This document shows, piece after piece, positions 35,001 through 46,974 of a stretch of DNA of 64,000 nucleotides (position 1 is its first letter; the number at the start of each line of letters is the position of its first letter). This DNA is from Lunularia cruciata (Eukaryota; Streptophyta; Marchantiopsida; Lunulariales; Lunulariaceae), in NCBI GenBank assembly GCA_948567375.1, contig OX419762.1, positions 10,608,001-10,672,000 on the forward strand. The letters are read 5' to 3'. A model generated the notes under the pieces. It did not search any database. It was given only the letters and a program-made list of their open reading frames with translations, and was not told the origin of the DNA. Made by a program: the position numbers and the translations under genes.

Positions 35001-35401
35001 ACAGTAGCGGGGTTACCCTCGTTAGTTTTATTGTCGATTATTTTCAAAGACGCTTGGTTATATAATAAATTCAATGGCAATTGTCCCTTATAGCATCTTA
35101 AATCTGTCTCAATTTGTGTCTCTGTTGTACAGGAAATATTGGCTAAAAGCGAAGATGGGAGAATTTGGTGGAGCTTTGGAGGACATTGAACACCTAATTA
35201 GCATTGTCAAGAAACGAATCTTCCTCCCGCTGGCACCTCATATTGGACAGCCGCGTTCATCCTAGACAGAGGAATCATCAAGAGGCTAAACTCAGACTTG
35301 ACCGGTTCATTAGCAGACGTACAACAATGTCTCAGGCGCATTGAGAGGGAAACTAATCACATCTTCTCAAATGCGTTCTCATGGAACGATGTTGCCAATT
35401 A
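29037..35401 (+). pseudogene. HNT-B: alpha/beta-hydrolase, NB-ARC, helical and TPR protein (NLR-like), disrupted
   Basis: Exon 1 (29037-29985) codes a SERAC1-like hydrolase: SEIIFFHGLM, the nucleophile elbow LVGHCLGGLVV (Cys codon 29605-29607) and GVFYFSTPHLGSKS. Exon 2 (30272-31318, phase 0) supplies the catalytic-His segment SSANHQTVNK and an NB-ARC core with P-loop GGPGTGKSSMAKYLA (Lys codon 30662-30664) and kinase-2 LIILDDIWS. Later exons hold VIPFAL-like GLPL sequence, the ARC/winged-helix segment (32125-32480) and MHDLRRKI (32515). A 321-codon mostly helical region without LRRs follows (33000-33965). TPR-like repeats end it (34124-34246, then 35133-35401; the CAATCAAG|GTAGCG and TACAG|GAAATA junctions join in frame). 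A LINE fragment in exon 1, a stop right after the exon-3 acceptor and several frameshifts disable it. Confidence 0.8.
29309..29496 (-). mobile_element. LINE 3' end inserted in the hydrolase exon of HNT-B, 19-bp target duplication
   Basis: This 188-bp block carries the end of the LINE ORF (DPYDLHSSDILGAV...SIGA-stop on the minus strand), the GGGGCTTAGCCCC hairpin, a T-rich stretch and the terminal GGTCGCC plus T tail. It is flanked by TGGATCTTCGGCTCTTGGG (29290-29308) and a copy with one mismatch (29497-29515). HNT-A lacks it, so it inserted after the two loci separated and interrupts the reading frame upstream of the nucleophile. Confidence 0.9.
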
Positions 35402-35879
35402 ACTTTTTCATTGCGTCAAACATAGAGGATATTCGAAATATCTTCTAGGTGACAAGGAGCGAACCGTAGAGGATGTAGAGTCAACCATAAGTTTTACATC
35501 TCGTTATGCTTGCAAGCGAGAACAACCTCGTTGTCATGCTCAGACACGCTATTTGCTTTCTTGCATACAGAACTTGTAAAATATCTAGAAACCTGTAATG
35601 TATTGTCAAAAGCAAGTATTGTTGTTTCACTTACAAATCCTACACACAATGATATCTCAGTAATTGTTTCAACCTATATTTGCTATAAATGTAATACTTA
35701 TGGGAGTCAAACTTCTTCATACACAACTCACTTGGTTGTACAAGCGCCGCCGATATTATAGGGATTTATGGGCTGGGATATCGTGAGTGGGTGATTTCGT
35801 TGTCGTGCGCCATGTTGGATGGGCTTGACCGCAAGATAAGCCCGATTGACGGGAACTGGAGAAGCAGGTCACCATTGGC
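35402..35879 (+). other. 3' flank of HNT-B, similar to 43890-44070
   Basis: Just after the stop, 'catagaggatattcgaaatatcttctaggtgacaa' split over 35422-35457 and the following 'gcttgcaagcgagaacaac' match 43890-44010 and, inverted, 11690-11560. It marks the 3' end common to HNT-family loci. No other feature was seen. Confidence 0.5.
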
Positions 35880-38100
35880 TTGCTGCTACACCGCTTTTTG
35901 AACTGACGGACGCTTCCCGGCCCTAGACTGCCCAATGTGCATCGTGAACACTCAGCTTGTGGTAGCCATTTTGGATAGTGATGAAGAAGTACGACTAGGA
36001 TGAATTCCTAGTACCGTAGTTTTACACACCTCTGTAAAAGGTTTCAAGGGAAGGATGAACGCTACCAAAAACTAATTAAGTATAATTTTTAAATATTTAC
36101 CTTCGTTCAATTTGGTTTTGGACCGGTACCAGTTATTGCATTCACACATATTGATTCAAACTTTAGTGAGATGAACCTCTGTTATTGTGTACGGAATCCA
36201 ATGGTAGCTCTATTACAAAAGAATTCAAGTACAGTGTAGACTCCTGATTATAACTATTATCCTGAATATTTTCAAGTCACCTCACAGCTCACTCCATATG
36301 ATTTTAAAACTCACCCCTCTAGTTGTATGGGACCACCCATACAAAGTATTATAGAATCCTTACAGAAACCCTTAACACCCCATTGAAACACCCTAATGTG
36401 TCCAAAGCAGTGGCGTGATTCCCATGATTGTCGCTGGTGCTCTCTCTCTGTCCATCATGTCTCTCTCTATCAATGCGGAAGTACTCCGGAACTTAGTAAT
36501 TGAAGTTGCCAAGTGTCGATTGCCTACCAGTTTCAGGATGGGAGAACCTCATGGACTTTGTACCGTCTTCCAGTACACCGCCTTCCAGGAGTCAATTATC
36601 AACGATAGAAAGCTTGCATGCTTTTCTCTTCCGAAGGATATAGAAAAGAACTCTACAAACCACATGGACTCGATACCAATTAATGGGAAGTTTTCAACAT
36701 TCTGAAAAGTACTCGACAACATGCTTCATTGCCATTTCATAATCAATTTGCGGTGATTTTCCAAAGGGACTAGAAGCAAGCGCAAGACGAGAAATGTTCT
36801 CGTTGATAATACACGGATCTCCTTATTGCCTACCATCAGGATGTATCGTAGTAGTTCTTTTCTAAGGGTACTCAGCAGGTGTTATCATTGTGAAGATTTG
36901 CTTAGGTAATCATCGCTAATGAGTCAGAGGAAATATGAGTTCAGCCCAACAAATAAAGGATCCATCACATTTTCATAAGATTGGAACCTCACATCAGTAA
37001 CTTACTCATATTATCCCATCATATGAAGTTCGAAAGTATGAATGTTAATTTTACTAGAATCTGCAGTCTTGTTTATCAGCACATTTCATTTCGTTTCCCA
37101 TATAGATAGTACAGATTACAGAAGTTTTAAAATTTATTGATACGATTTTTTTTATGTTCCTGATGATAACATGATATTTAAATGATAGTTAGCTTAACTG
37201 TGTAAATCTAGTACATTAAGTTTGGATAGCATAGAAATTTACCGGGAGTTTAGTCTTTTCATGTAAGAAATAAATGTTTACTTGAGGAAAAAAGTTACAG
37301 TTGATAATACTCTCCAATATTCAAGGGTAATAGGGGATATGTTATCAACTCCATTAAGTTTTATGTAAGGGTGCAGTCATTGAACACCTCAAACTACCTC
37401 GACTTTGTTTCATTTCTTTCAATCTGCTACATTTCAAATCTAAATAAGGATAAAACTTACATCTCATTAAATTTAAAAAATGAGTTATTTACATATTTGA
37501 TTTAAAGACCAAGTAATCTATCACTTCTGCTATTGGTATTAGTTGCATTGGAGACGGAAAAGAATCAAACAAGATTTTTCACGTGGAGACCATTGAACGA
37601 CGAATTTTACCATCTATGATCGGTACATTAAATTTAAGATAGAATCATGTAAATATTTGATTTAAAGACCAACTAATCTGTCACGTCTGCTATTGGTATT
37701 AGTTGCATTGGAGATGGAAAAGAATCAAACAAGATTTTCATTTTCACATGGAGATCATTGAACGACGAATTTTACCATCTATGATCGGTACACTAAAGTT
37801 AAAATAGAATCATGTAATGAGATTACTACATACACATTGTGACATGGAGAGTTTAGTAAGTGATGAAGAAATAATGAAGTATAAATATCTTTATATAGAA
37901 TATTTTAGTCATTTTATAAAATAATTTCCTCCTAAAATATTATATGGTTTACTTTAGAACATAAGCATAAAAATAGCAATATGGTGATGACAATGATAAT
38001 TAAAATTTTATATGAAATGTTACACATATGAATAAACCTATAAATCTATATACAATTTTTCACCTTCTAAAATTCCATTCCTACACCATTTTCATATTAT
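35880..38100 (+). repeat. AT-rich interspersed repeat (match to 25490-26300), with an internal tandem copy
   Basis: The left part matches 25.5-26.3 kb. Blocks 37480-37640 and 37650-37820 are tandem copies of each other ('aaagaccaa', 'attggtattagttgcattgg', 'gaatcaaacaagattttt'). A 96-codon frame at 36415-36705 (starting MIPMIVAGALSL) is not recognised and is probably incidental. Confidence 0.5.
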
Positions 38101-41100
38101 CATATAAATAATCTATAAAAAAATATTTATTTCATTTCAAATATTTCATTTAATTTAATTTATTACTGAAAATGATATTAAAATTAGGTATTGAGTTCAA
38201 GAACATCCCAAGGATGTAAAATCCTCCTATCAACAAATGATCCATTTTACATAAATTTTGACATGTATTATACTTTTACTAGATTTAAACGTGTGATTTA
38301 GAGAGAAGGAATACTATTAACCTTCACACCCACAACATAATATTAAAATTTTTTTTTTATATCTATCTCCTTCTAATTATATTTTATCACTAAAAGTAAT
38401 TTAACTTAGATCAAGAATGTGTTTAGTTTGATAAAATATGTATCAATGAGTAAGAGTATACAAAGTTAATGGCTGTGATTTCAATCCCGAAGATCACTCA
38501 TCTTTCAAAATCTTAATTTAGTTAGCTACCTTGAGAAAAAGTATTAACTTCCAAACTATAGGTGAAAATTGTATATTCATTTATTTATCTATAGTAATTA
38601 TAGATTTGATACGTAAACCTAATGCCTATCACTCATGCAAATCAAATAATAAGAAGCTTGTAAACCTAATACCTATCACTCATGCAAATACAAATAAGAA
38701 GAAGCTTGTCTTCATTAATGGATACTTCTAGTCACATTTGTATATACATATGCTAAAGGAAGAGCACGCTGATATCGAGCACCATTTAGTTATAACAACT
38801 CAAAGTAAAATTTTGTGCCCTGAAAATCAACCTTTTATCCACTCCTCCAAAATGGCTCATAAAGAAAGACTTCACCGATGTCAAACACAGAATCACACGT
38901 TCAAATTTCACTCACATTCGTAAAAGGGTCATCTAAATTGTAAATTCCTCAAGGTCAACAACCTTAATCATATCACTCATTAATAGAAAATTAAAATTGT
39001 CGATAATCAAGTTGCACAAAAATCAGGAGGAAAAGGTGTTCCCAACTAAATACATACTCTCCTTATCGCCTACCATCAGGATTTATTGCAGGATTTTCTT
39101 TTATGAGCGTACCCCACAAGTGTTATCATTATGAAGATTGGCTTAAGTAATCCATCGCCTATGAGTTACATGACATATCAGATCAGCCTAAGATATAAGG
39201 GATCCATATGGGGACCTTCAAGATTGGAACGTCATCAGTAAAAATCATAAGAACAGGAATCTCATCACGAACTTACTTATTTTATTCCATTACATAAAGA
39301 TTTGGAAATATAAATAGTCATTTTACTGGAATCTGAAGTCTTTTTTATCTACATATTTTTATTTTTTTCCCTTATAAAATAAACATGTAATAAAAATTTA
39401 CAATTTACAATTTATAATTAGAATTCAATTTTGAATCTACAAAATTACATTTATTAATACGATCGCTTATTATCTTTTGATGATAATGATATACAACTAC
39501 ATTATTGTAGATACTCAATTTAACATGGGTAGATCCAGATTTTTAAATTAGATACGATTGGCATTTATTAGGACTTTAATCTTGTCATGTAAAAAATAAC
39601 TATGTCATTGAGACATATAACTATGTAACTATGCATTAAACATATTGATATATAACTATAAAAAATATTGAACTTAATAATATTCTCCCATAACCAAGGA
39701 TAACAGGCGATATGACATCAACTCCAAAAAATCCATCAAGTTCTTGATATCTCAACCTACCTCGACTTTGTGACATTTCTTTGAATTTACGATATATCAA
39801 AGCCTATGGATATATAAAAAAATTTCAAGTATCCAATTTATATTCCTACTTCAATTTCATATTATAGTATGAGATGTTTATAAATAAAGATAGTTTTATT
39901 TTTTATTTCATCAACTGAAAATATATCAGAGACACTCTTTTCTTTTTTATAATACGAACATTCAACTTATTAGATCATCATATAAATGAGTAATTTATTT
40001 TAGACACATTTTAATTTAACCAGTATATTTATAGCCTTTTTTCTCCTAAATATGTGATTTAGGATAAAGGAGAAGCCAATTAATCCTCATATTCACAAAA
40101 GAATCACCTAATTATATTTATATATATCTCTTTCTAAGTAAATATTATATCAGTAAATAATTTTGTGTTTAGCTTGGTACATTGGACTACAGTAATTGGT
40201 AAGTAAGACTATACAAAGTTAATCACTTTGATTTTAAGCCAAAAGACTTTTTTTATCATTCAAGAAAAGAAATCCATTTCTTGATTTGAAAATAAACCAA
40301 AACCTAGAAAGAAGTTAACGCCTATATGTCATACTCTTAAATTTAATTAACTACCTTACCTTAAGCAAACTCATTACTTCCAAATATATTATAATGAAAA
40401 TTTTAATAACTAATCCAATGCCTAATTCCATGTAAACTAAAAGTAATGAGAAGCTTATCTCAACTAAAATAATATCTCTAGTGATATTTGTATGCACATC
40501 TGCTGGTCAAAGCAAGAGATACTTGATATGCAACATCCAAGATAAAAACTCAGAAAACAATAACGTTTCATCCACTCTTTAAATCTTTCACTTACTCCCC
40601 ATGTCAAAGTATTAACTCTTTTATATCCAAGCTAATTTTAGGGTATATTTTTTATTTATTTTGAGTAATAATTACTATTTTAATTTATTTTGAGTAATAA
40701 TTATTTATTATTATTATTTTCCATAATTTCAATACTTATTTTAGATTACTATTGTGTATCAATATAATGTGAACTTTGCTTTATGTTAAAATTCCTATTT
40801 TTTATACATTTAATTTTAACTACTTGTAATTTTAATTTATGTGGACATGATTATTTTTTAATATCGTTTTTGATAAAAATAATTTTCATTTAATAAATAT
40901 ATTTAACCTTTTCTAGAAGTTTAAACTTCTATTCTAGAAGTAACTAATATTATTTATGTTTTAAAATAATATTTTAATAAATTATTTTAATATTTTTTAT
41001 AATATTAAACACATAATCATATATAATTAACATAACATAAATTTTAAAAATATTATATTATATATTAAAAAAAATTAAATTAAGTTTGAGAACACTATTA

Positions 41101-41229
41101 CTTGTACCTTGGAATAGGATGAACTATTATTTTCTCAACTTAAATAAAAAAAATTCACCATTGGAATTCCAAATTCAATTCCTTTGATTTGATATAATGT
41201 TATGATATCTCATGATAATATCATTTGAT
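38100..41229 (+). repeat. Very AT-rich diverged repeats
   Basis: 36810-37080 and 39045-39340 share 'cttattgcctaccatcagga'-like, 'tgttatcattgtgaagatt' and 'gtatgaatgttaattttac'-like blocks. 38430-38560, 40195-40400, 41700-41800 and 47510-47690 share 'agtaagactatacaaagttaatcac' split over adjoining positions and 'aactaccttaagcaa'. This is therefore an old interspersed family repeated several times here. I see no coding sequence and cannot name the element class. Confidence 0.5.
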
Positions 41230-41384
41230 CATAGGATATTTTAGGTATAGAGGGTAGATTTCCCATATCGATTATGTTGGGACCTAGCCACATTTTACCT
41301 CTTTAGTTTCTCCCTTGTGCTGCTTCATGGGGTCTTCCTGTCCTTGTCCTTCGTATGTTCTACATGGTCATCTTTTTCTCTTTG

Positions 41385-41385
<1 letters not shown>
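41230..41385 (+). mobile_element. Old LINE 3'-end fragment
   Basis: 'tagatttcccatat', 'ttgggacctagccacatttt', 'tttctcccttgtgctgcttc' and 'catggtcatctttttctc' correspond in order to the LINE 3' end on the plus strand. It is more diverged than the other copies. No target duplication could be made out. Confidence 0.6.

Positions 41386-41390
<5 letters not shown>

Positions 41391-41420
<30 letters not shown>
41391..41420. repeat. (TA)n microsatellite
   Basis: About 14 consecutive TA units follow directly on the pyrimidine tail of the LINE fragment, as is common at retroposon 3' ends. Confidence 0.9.
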
Positions 41421-41423
<3 letters not shown>

Positions 41424-43879
41424 CATTTCAATACCTGAAAATATATCAAAAATATATTTTCTATTATAGCATATTGAAATTTATAAGGTTATCTTATTAA
41501 TCAATGATTTAATTTACAAATAAATTTAACTACTACATCTACACTTTCTACTTTTCTTTTAAATATGTGATTTAGGAGAAAGGAAAAGCTTATTAATCCT
41601 CACATTAACAACATAATATTCATCATTTTATCTATATCTTTCTCTTTCTAATTATACAATATATATAATTTTTAACTTAGATTGAGAATATGTTTTACTT
41701 GATAAACTAGATATTGATAAGTAAGACTGTACAAAATTAATCACTTTAATTATTCAGAAAATATATTTATTTTTCAAATGAAAATACACTCTAAGATCTT
41801 AAAATTTGAACTCTTGAAATTTCATTTCTTAAATTTGGTTAAATAATTTAAAATAACTCAATTAATTGTGTATATATAGAAAATACATAACACCATGCAA
41901 ATAAAAATTTATTAATCTCTCAGCTAAGGGTTATCTAATGATGGTTGTATATTGGTCATGTGGTAAAAAATAGAGTAGTTTGAGATTGAGCATCAAGGAT
42001 AGCTATTTCAGAAGAAATCTGTCATTCACTCCCCCATCACACCTATGCAATCTTTTTATGCCAAAACTAATAAATAGGTATACAATCTTGTTTTTGTTTG
42101 TTTGTTTTGAGTCATAATTTTGTTACTTACATGATATCTATTTGAGATTATTACATGTATCACCATCAAGTGTGATAAAAAAAATTATGTATACGAATGT
42201 TATTTCAAAAAATTATTTTTGAATAGTACCAACAATTATAATTATATATTCTATAGTTCTAATATTTAATATAAAAAATAATTTATATGATAAAAATAAT
42301 TCTTTATAATCCTTTGTAAAAAGTAAAAAAATTCTTTGAAAGTATATGAAAGTTAATTTGAAGTAAAATAAAATAAAATAAAAGGAAATTAAAAAATCCA
42401 AAATTTTATAGCTGATTTTCTTTTGGAATAAGATAAACTATGTTACTTAACCTAAATTTAAAATTTTACCATTAAAAAAGAAGCAGGTTAATCTCATCTC
42501 ATTATTAATGGGATAAGAAAATTTTTAATTTATATTATAAAAAGTAATTTTTTCAATTTATTATAGGAAATCTCAAATATGATTATTATATTAGAGCAAA
42601 GACTTGATTTTCAAAATGGAATAACACTAGCATAAGTAATAAAAAATACAGAAGCCTTTTAACTCTATGCAATACTTATAATTTAAAGAACAACTAGATC
42701 AGAGGAGTATACTAGAAAGCAATTACAAATAGGTGTAAGTTAAAAATGTCATAAAACTTACATATGCAAAATATCTGTACAATGAGATTTCAAGATTTGG
42801 ACAGACAGTGACCTCTTAGGCAAATTTCGAAGATACTTGCGTATGCAGACCTAGAATTTATCTTTGATTACTAAACACCTGAACATAAGATTTTAGAATC
42901 ACAATCCATTAATCGAGTAATACTTCTGAACCCCAGGAATTCTACAAGATACATGTTGCCCATATTTGCTGGTGTTAACGATGTTTACTTATAAGAACTA
43001 AAATCCATTTCAGTGAATCAAAGATATATAAACAAGATTCTAAAACTGCAATAGACGGAGCAGACTTAAAAATGTACATTATGCGTACCGAGGAAGAATA
43101 AAATTTTATAGATCCTTTAGATTTATAAACAACTTAAATTTAAGTAAGACATTCATAAATTAGAACATAATAGAGACTCATACCAACGTTTGTATTTACA
43201 TTTTCTATTAAAATTTCCATCTTGAGGAAATGTATATGTATTCTTAACGGCTAGATCTCATAGAAAAGAATACAAGTGCGCCAACGACATGCATACCAAT
43301 CTATCTACGTTATTTCATTCAATATATATAACTAACTGACTAAAGTTGTGTCTTAAGAGACTGAGGGATGTCTCTTACAGTTACTCGTCCCCGGAGAAGG
43401 CTAGAGACGAATGCATGGGGGTTGGAGGTTGTGTTCAACGAGGGTTGCTACCAAGTGGCTGAATCCAACCCTAGTAATTATCCAGGGGCAGAGACTAGTT
43501 TAGTTTTGAAGGTCTTAGAAACCCTATATCTTACGATGTTAATGAGGATGACTCTTTTTCTCTTATAATAAAATCTGTCATATAATGATGCACCCCATAT
43601 TTAAAAGAGGTTGTGAAGAGTCCATCCCAGAAAATTTCCACATGATGTACCCAATTGTCACATGATATTTATCTTAAATAGCAGACTAAATTCTAATCAC
43701 CTAGTAGATGTAATTTTGCATATGGTCTTTACTAGGTGGTACTACACTGTACTAGTCTGTTGATGAGTGGATTTGAACGTAAATTTTGATTTGGTTGAAT
43801 GGAAATCTATGATAAACTATAGAATGGATCGTATTATGGAAGGGGCTAATAAGTTCTACAAAAGTATAAGTAAATCATA
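41421..43879. other. AT-rich region without recognised genes
   Basis: 41700-41860 is another degenerate copy of the 38-41 kb repeat. Beyond that only short incidental frames are present, such as plus 43368-43568. Confidence 0.5.
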
Positions 43880-45270
43880 TTTGTCAAACCATATCGAGGA
43901 TATTGAAGATATCTTTTAGCTGACAAAGAAAGAGGATGCAGCGCCAGCGATAGGTTTTTGCATGCATCTAGTTTCTTGCAAGAGAAAACAACGAGCTCTT
44001 CAGCATGTCGTCATGTTTGTCACAGATTGGCAACTAACCTTTGAAAGATCCACATTTTGATCTGTAATATATCTGCCAAAAACAATCTTTCCACTTTGCA
44101 GTTTCCTCATGATGATAACTCAATAGGTTCTTTCTTTCTTAAGTGTGTAGTGTCCTGTTCTACGAACGAACGAACGACCTCTGCTATCATTGCAAATGCA
44201 CAGTCATCTGCATAAAATATCACCCTCAATATTTAAAAGTCAGATTTCTTCGCGCTCCAGCTAGATCAGCTAGTAAAATTTTTCCTTATCTTCATGTGAT
44301 TTAAACTGCTTTTAAATTAATCCGCTCAGATTACTTCGTTTTTCCTAATACGCTTACAAAACTGAAAATATGGCTGTATCATAAGTATATATTACTTTAG
44401 AAATTAATTTTGGGGGAAATGTAAGATTAGATAAATAAAAAAGAACCTGACATACTGTTGTATAATATTCGTCGCAAAACTTATTTGTATTATTTTCTCA
44501 TATTAAAGTGTGAGATGTATTTAATAAACTCTTGTTCATCAAAGGTTACTTTATGCCTTCATTTTTACACTTATCTTGACATCGATCCTGATCTATTTCT
44601 CGTTTATTCTTTTTGCACAAAGTGGTACATCGTCGGCTATCTTTGACATTTCCTTTTGGTATGGGTAGAGATGAGCTTTCGTGAACATTGGACCCTCACT
44701 GTGTTGAGGACTAGAGTTGTATTGTTTATCGGGTCTCACATAATCCGGGTCACTATTATCATTAACTTGCTGTGTTTCACTTGGAATTCTGTGTCAAACT
44801 ATTCTTGATGTGAATCATCGTACTCAATTCCTTAGAGCCAAACTTCGTTATGCTACAGTAGGTTACTTGTTTACGGAAGTTCTTCGTTATCTCCATTTGA
44901 TCTAGATTAAATTGATTATTAGTTTGCACGGAGAATCTCTTTTTAGGTATGTGTAGACATTGAAACTATGGTGATGGATTATTATTGCAGATATCATTTG
45001 ATTATAACAGTAGAAATAATATAGAAATTTTAACAAGAAAAATAATTGTTTGCTTGCCAACAACGTGACCTCCTAGAGTATCCATGTAGTATATGTTCTC
45101 AAGAGATGGTATGTACTGAAGTTAATAGGAGGGTTCAATATGTTCTCTACTATTTTTTCACAAATCAAGAACATATTAATCATAGTAACGTAGAATATTT
45201 CTCTTTTCTTTATTTAGTCCAACGTCTTCATGGGGCTCCTTCCTCACCTTAGATATAGAGATTGACAAAG
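43880..45270 (+). repeat. HNT-family 3'-flank relic, inverted copy of 10840-11690
   Basis: 43890-44070 resembles the 3' flank of HNT-B (35400-35560) and the opposite strand of 11690-11490. 45090-45270 matches the opposite strand of 11100-10900. Between them lies unmatched AT-rich sequence with a simple (GAAC)n run near 44163. No receptor-coding part remains. Confidence 0.5.
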
Positions 45271-45337
45271 TCACCAAACATACGTGAGATATTAGATAAA
45301 TGAAATCAGCCAAAGTGTGTATATACACATTAAGAGA

Positions 45338-45370
45338 GTTCTGAAGGCACCAAAAAAGTGCCTTCAGAAC
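45338..45370. other. Perfect short hairpin, 13-bp arms and 7-nt loop
   Basis: GTTCTGAAGGCAC (45338-45350) and GTGCCTTCAGAAC (45358-45370) are exact inverse complements around the loop CAAAAAA. It sits in AT-rich non-coding DNA. As a transcript it would fold stably, but the arms are short for a plant microRNA precursor. Confidence 0.85.
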
Positions 45371-46344
45371 CAGTTCACAGCGTTCAGTTGTAAGTTACTT
45401 TGCAGAGTATATCCCACGGTTCAGTCATAGGTTACTTTGTTTTTATTCCATGCTGGGTAGGGAATAAAACAGTTTTACTCCATGGCACTTTGTCTTTTTT
45501 GCTAGGGCCTTGGGGGGCGTGTTTTCACTGGATCTGTCAATGAAGGGATAAAGAAAACATACCTAATCTCAAGTGTCACTACTGCTGATGTGGTTGCTCG
45601 CCTCACATGAACATCTCAAGTGGTCTAATCATAGTCCTTGTGCATCCTTCTCACATGGATCTCTACCCCATTGCGAGATAAAGCGTCGATGACACACTAA
45701 GCATGGTGTATCTTGAGCCACTCTAGGCAGCCCCTCATGGGGAGGTGTAGCAATTGCTAGCATAAGAATAACAATAGTAACACATGATGCTCTTCTCTAT
45801 ATCTCTCTATATCTGTAAAATACAACTCTTCACAGCACAACTCATGTAAGAACATATAATTTCTCCAAACCCTAAAAACTATAACTCTTATAACTTTAAA
45901 TTTTCAATTTTCATCTCAAAAATTTTCAAAATAAATTTCAATGGAACTCAATCATTAAAACCAAGAGAATAGAAAGAAAATTTCTTGACCCATCATTCTC
46001 AATGTATAATGATCACTCTAAACCTTGAAAAACCTAAAATTCCCATAACTTTCTACTCAATTCTCCATAGTCTTCAACCTAGATACCAATAGAATCAAAA
46101 TTGAAAAAAAAAGGAATCTACTATTCACTCAAGTGTTATATATTAGAGAGCATTCTGAAAATATATATCTTTCCTCTCACATCTCTCTCTTCTCCACTCT
46201 CCCGATCCCCTCTAGAAAAGGGAAGCAAGACTCAAAAGATGGTAAAGATTATTATCATCAACTGGAGGAGAAGAGAAGAAGGAGGAAAAACAGTCTCCAT
46301 GTCCCAACCTATCATTTTATGTATTCTTATGGGAACTGAAGAGA
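45371..46344. other. Spacer without recognised genes
   Basis: A 104-codon frame at 46101-46415 is low-complexity and runs into the repeat at 46345, so I regard it as incidental. Confidence 0.4.
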
Positions 46345-46565
46345 CAAGAAGAGTGGGGTGGATGAGCAGAAAGAGTGAGGTGGGTTTACTATTCCCCCTC
46401 CACGTATCAACATGAAGCGGTTTCAGTTAGTTAATTTTCGTGGGTGTAAAATATTTCATGGGATAGTTATAGGAGGACATGAAAGGCAAATCTGTGAATC
46501 ATTATTTATATCATTAGAGGACGCGAGAGGAAAATCTGTGAATTTTAGAGGAGCACCTCCTGTAT
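46345..46565 (+). repeat. Interspersed repeat, direct match to 26800-27010
   Basis: It is collinear with the block upstream of HNT-B, with an internal duplication of the 'gaggacgcgagaggaaaatctgtgaa' motif (46472 and 46510 region). No coding potential was seen. Confidence 0.55.
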
Positions 46566-46871
46566 CCCTCTAAAGGTTAACAGGTCACGATTTTCAAAAC
46601 CCATAAGCATAAGCTATTAGAGGTCCACGAGAGATCCATAGACCACAAGCCTTGACTCAAAATTCGAATCCAACCGAAGTGTAATCTAAACCCTAAATAA
46701 TTAGTGCGCTGTTCATAAATGGACAAAAAAGTTTTTAGGGACCCGTGAAATTACTTACGGGAGGTGCCCCTTCTCGTAAATTTTGAAATTGAAACCCCTT
46801 GTTGAAACCCCCGCAAAGTAGGGGTGAGTTTTCTGAAACTCACATTAAACGGAAGAGAAGTTAATATAATT

Positions 46872-46964
46872 CTTGGAAGGACGATCGCGAAGAAAAATAA
46901 AGGGAAGAGCCCATCAAGCCTTACAAGGGAGAGATGAAAAAGGTAAAATGGGGCTAAGCCCCAA
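46872..46964 (-). mobile_element. 5'-truncated LINE 3' end with 10-bp target duplication
   Basis: It carries the GGGGCTAAGCCCC hairpin, the 'aaaaaggta' stretch and the 3' UTR of the LINE family on the minus strand. It is flanked by TAATATAATT at 46862-46871 and 46965-46974. The 5' truncation point lies just before the hairpin with the LINE stop codon. Confidence 0.8.
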
Positions 46965-46974
46965 TAATATAATT

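Noticed and set aside
29037-35401. Bacterial-type STAND/Avs defence gene acquired by transfer
   Set aside because: Introns with GT..AG junctions, MHD-type NB-ARC and placement beside an LRR-type plant homologue point to a host family. No prokaryotic context is present.
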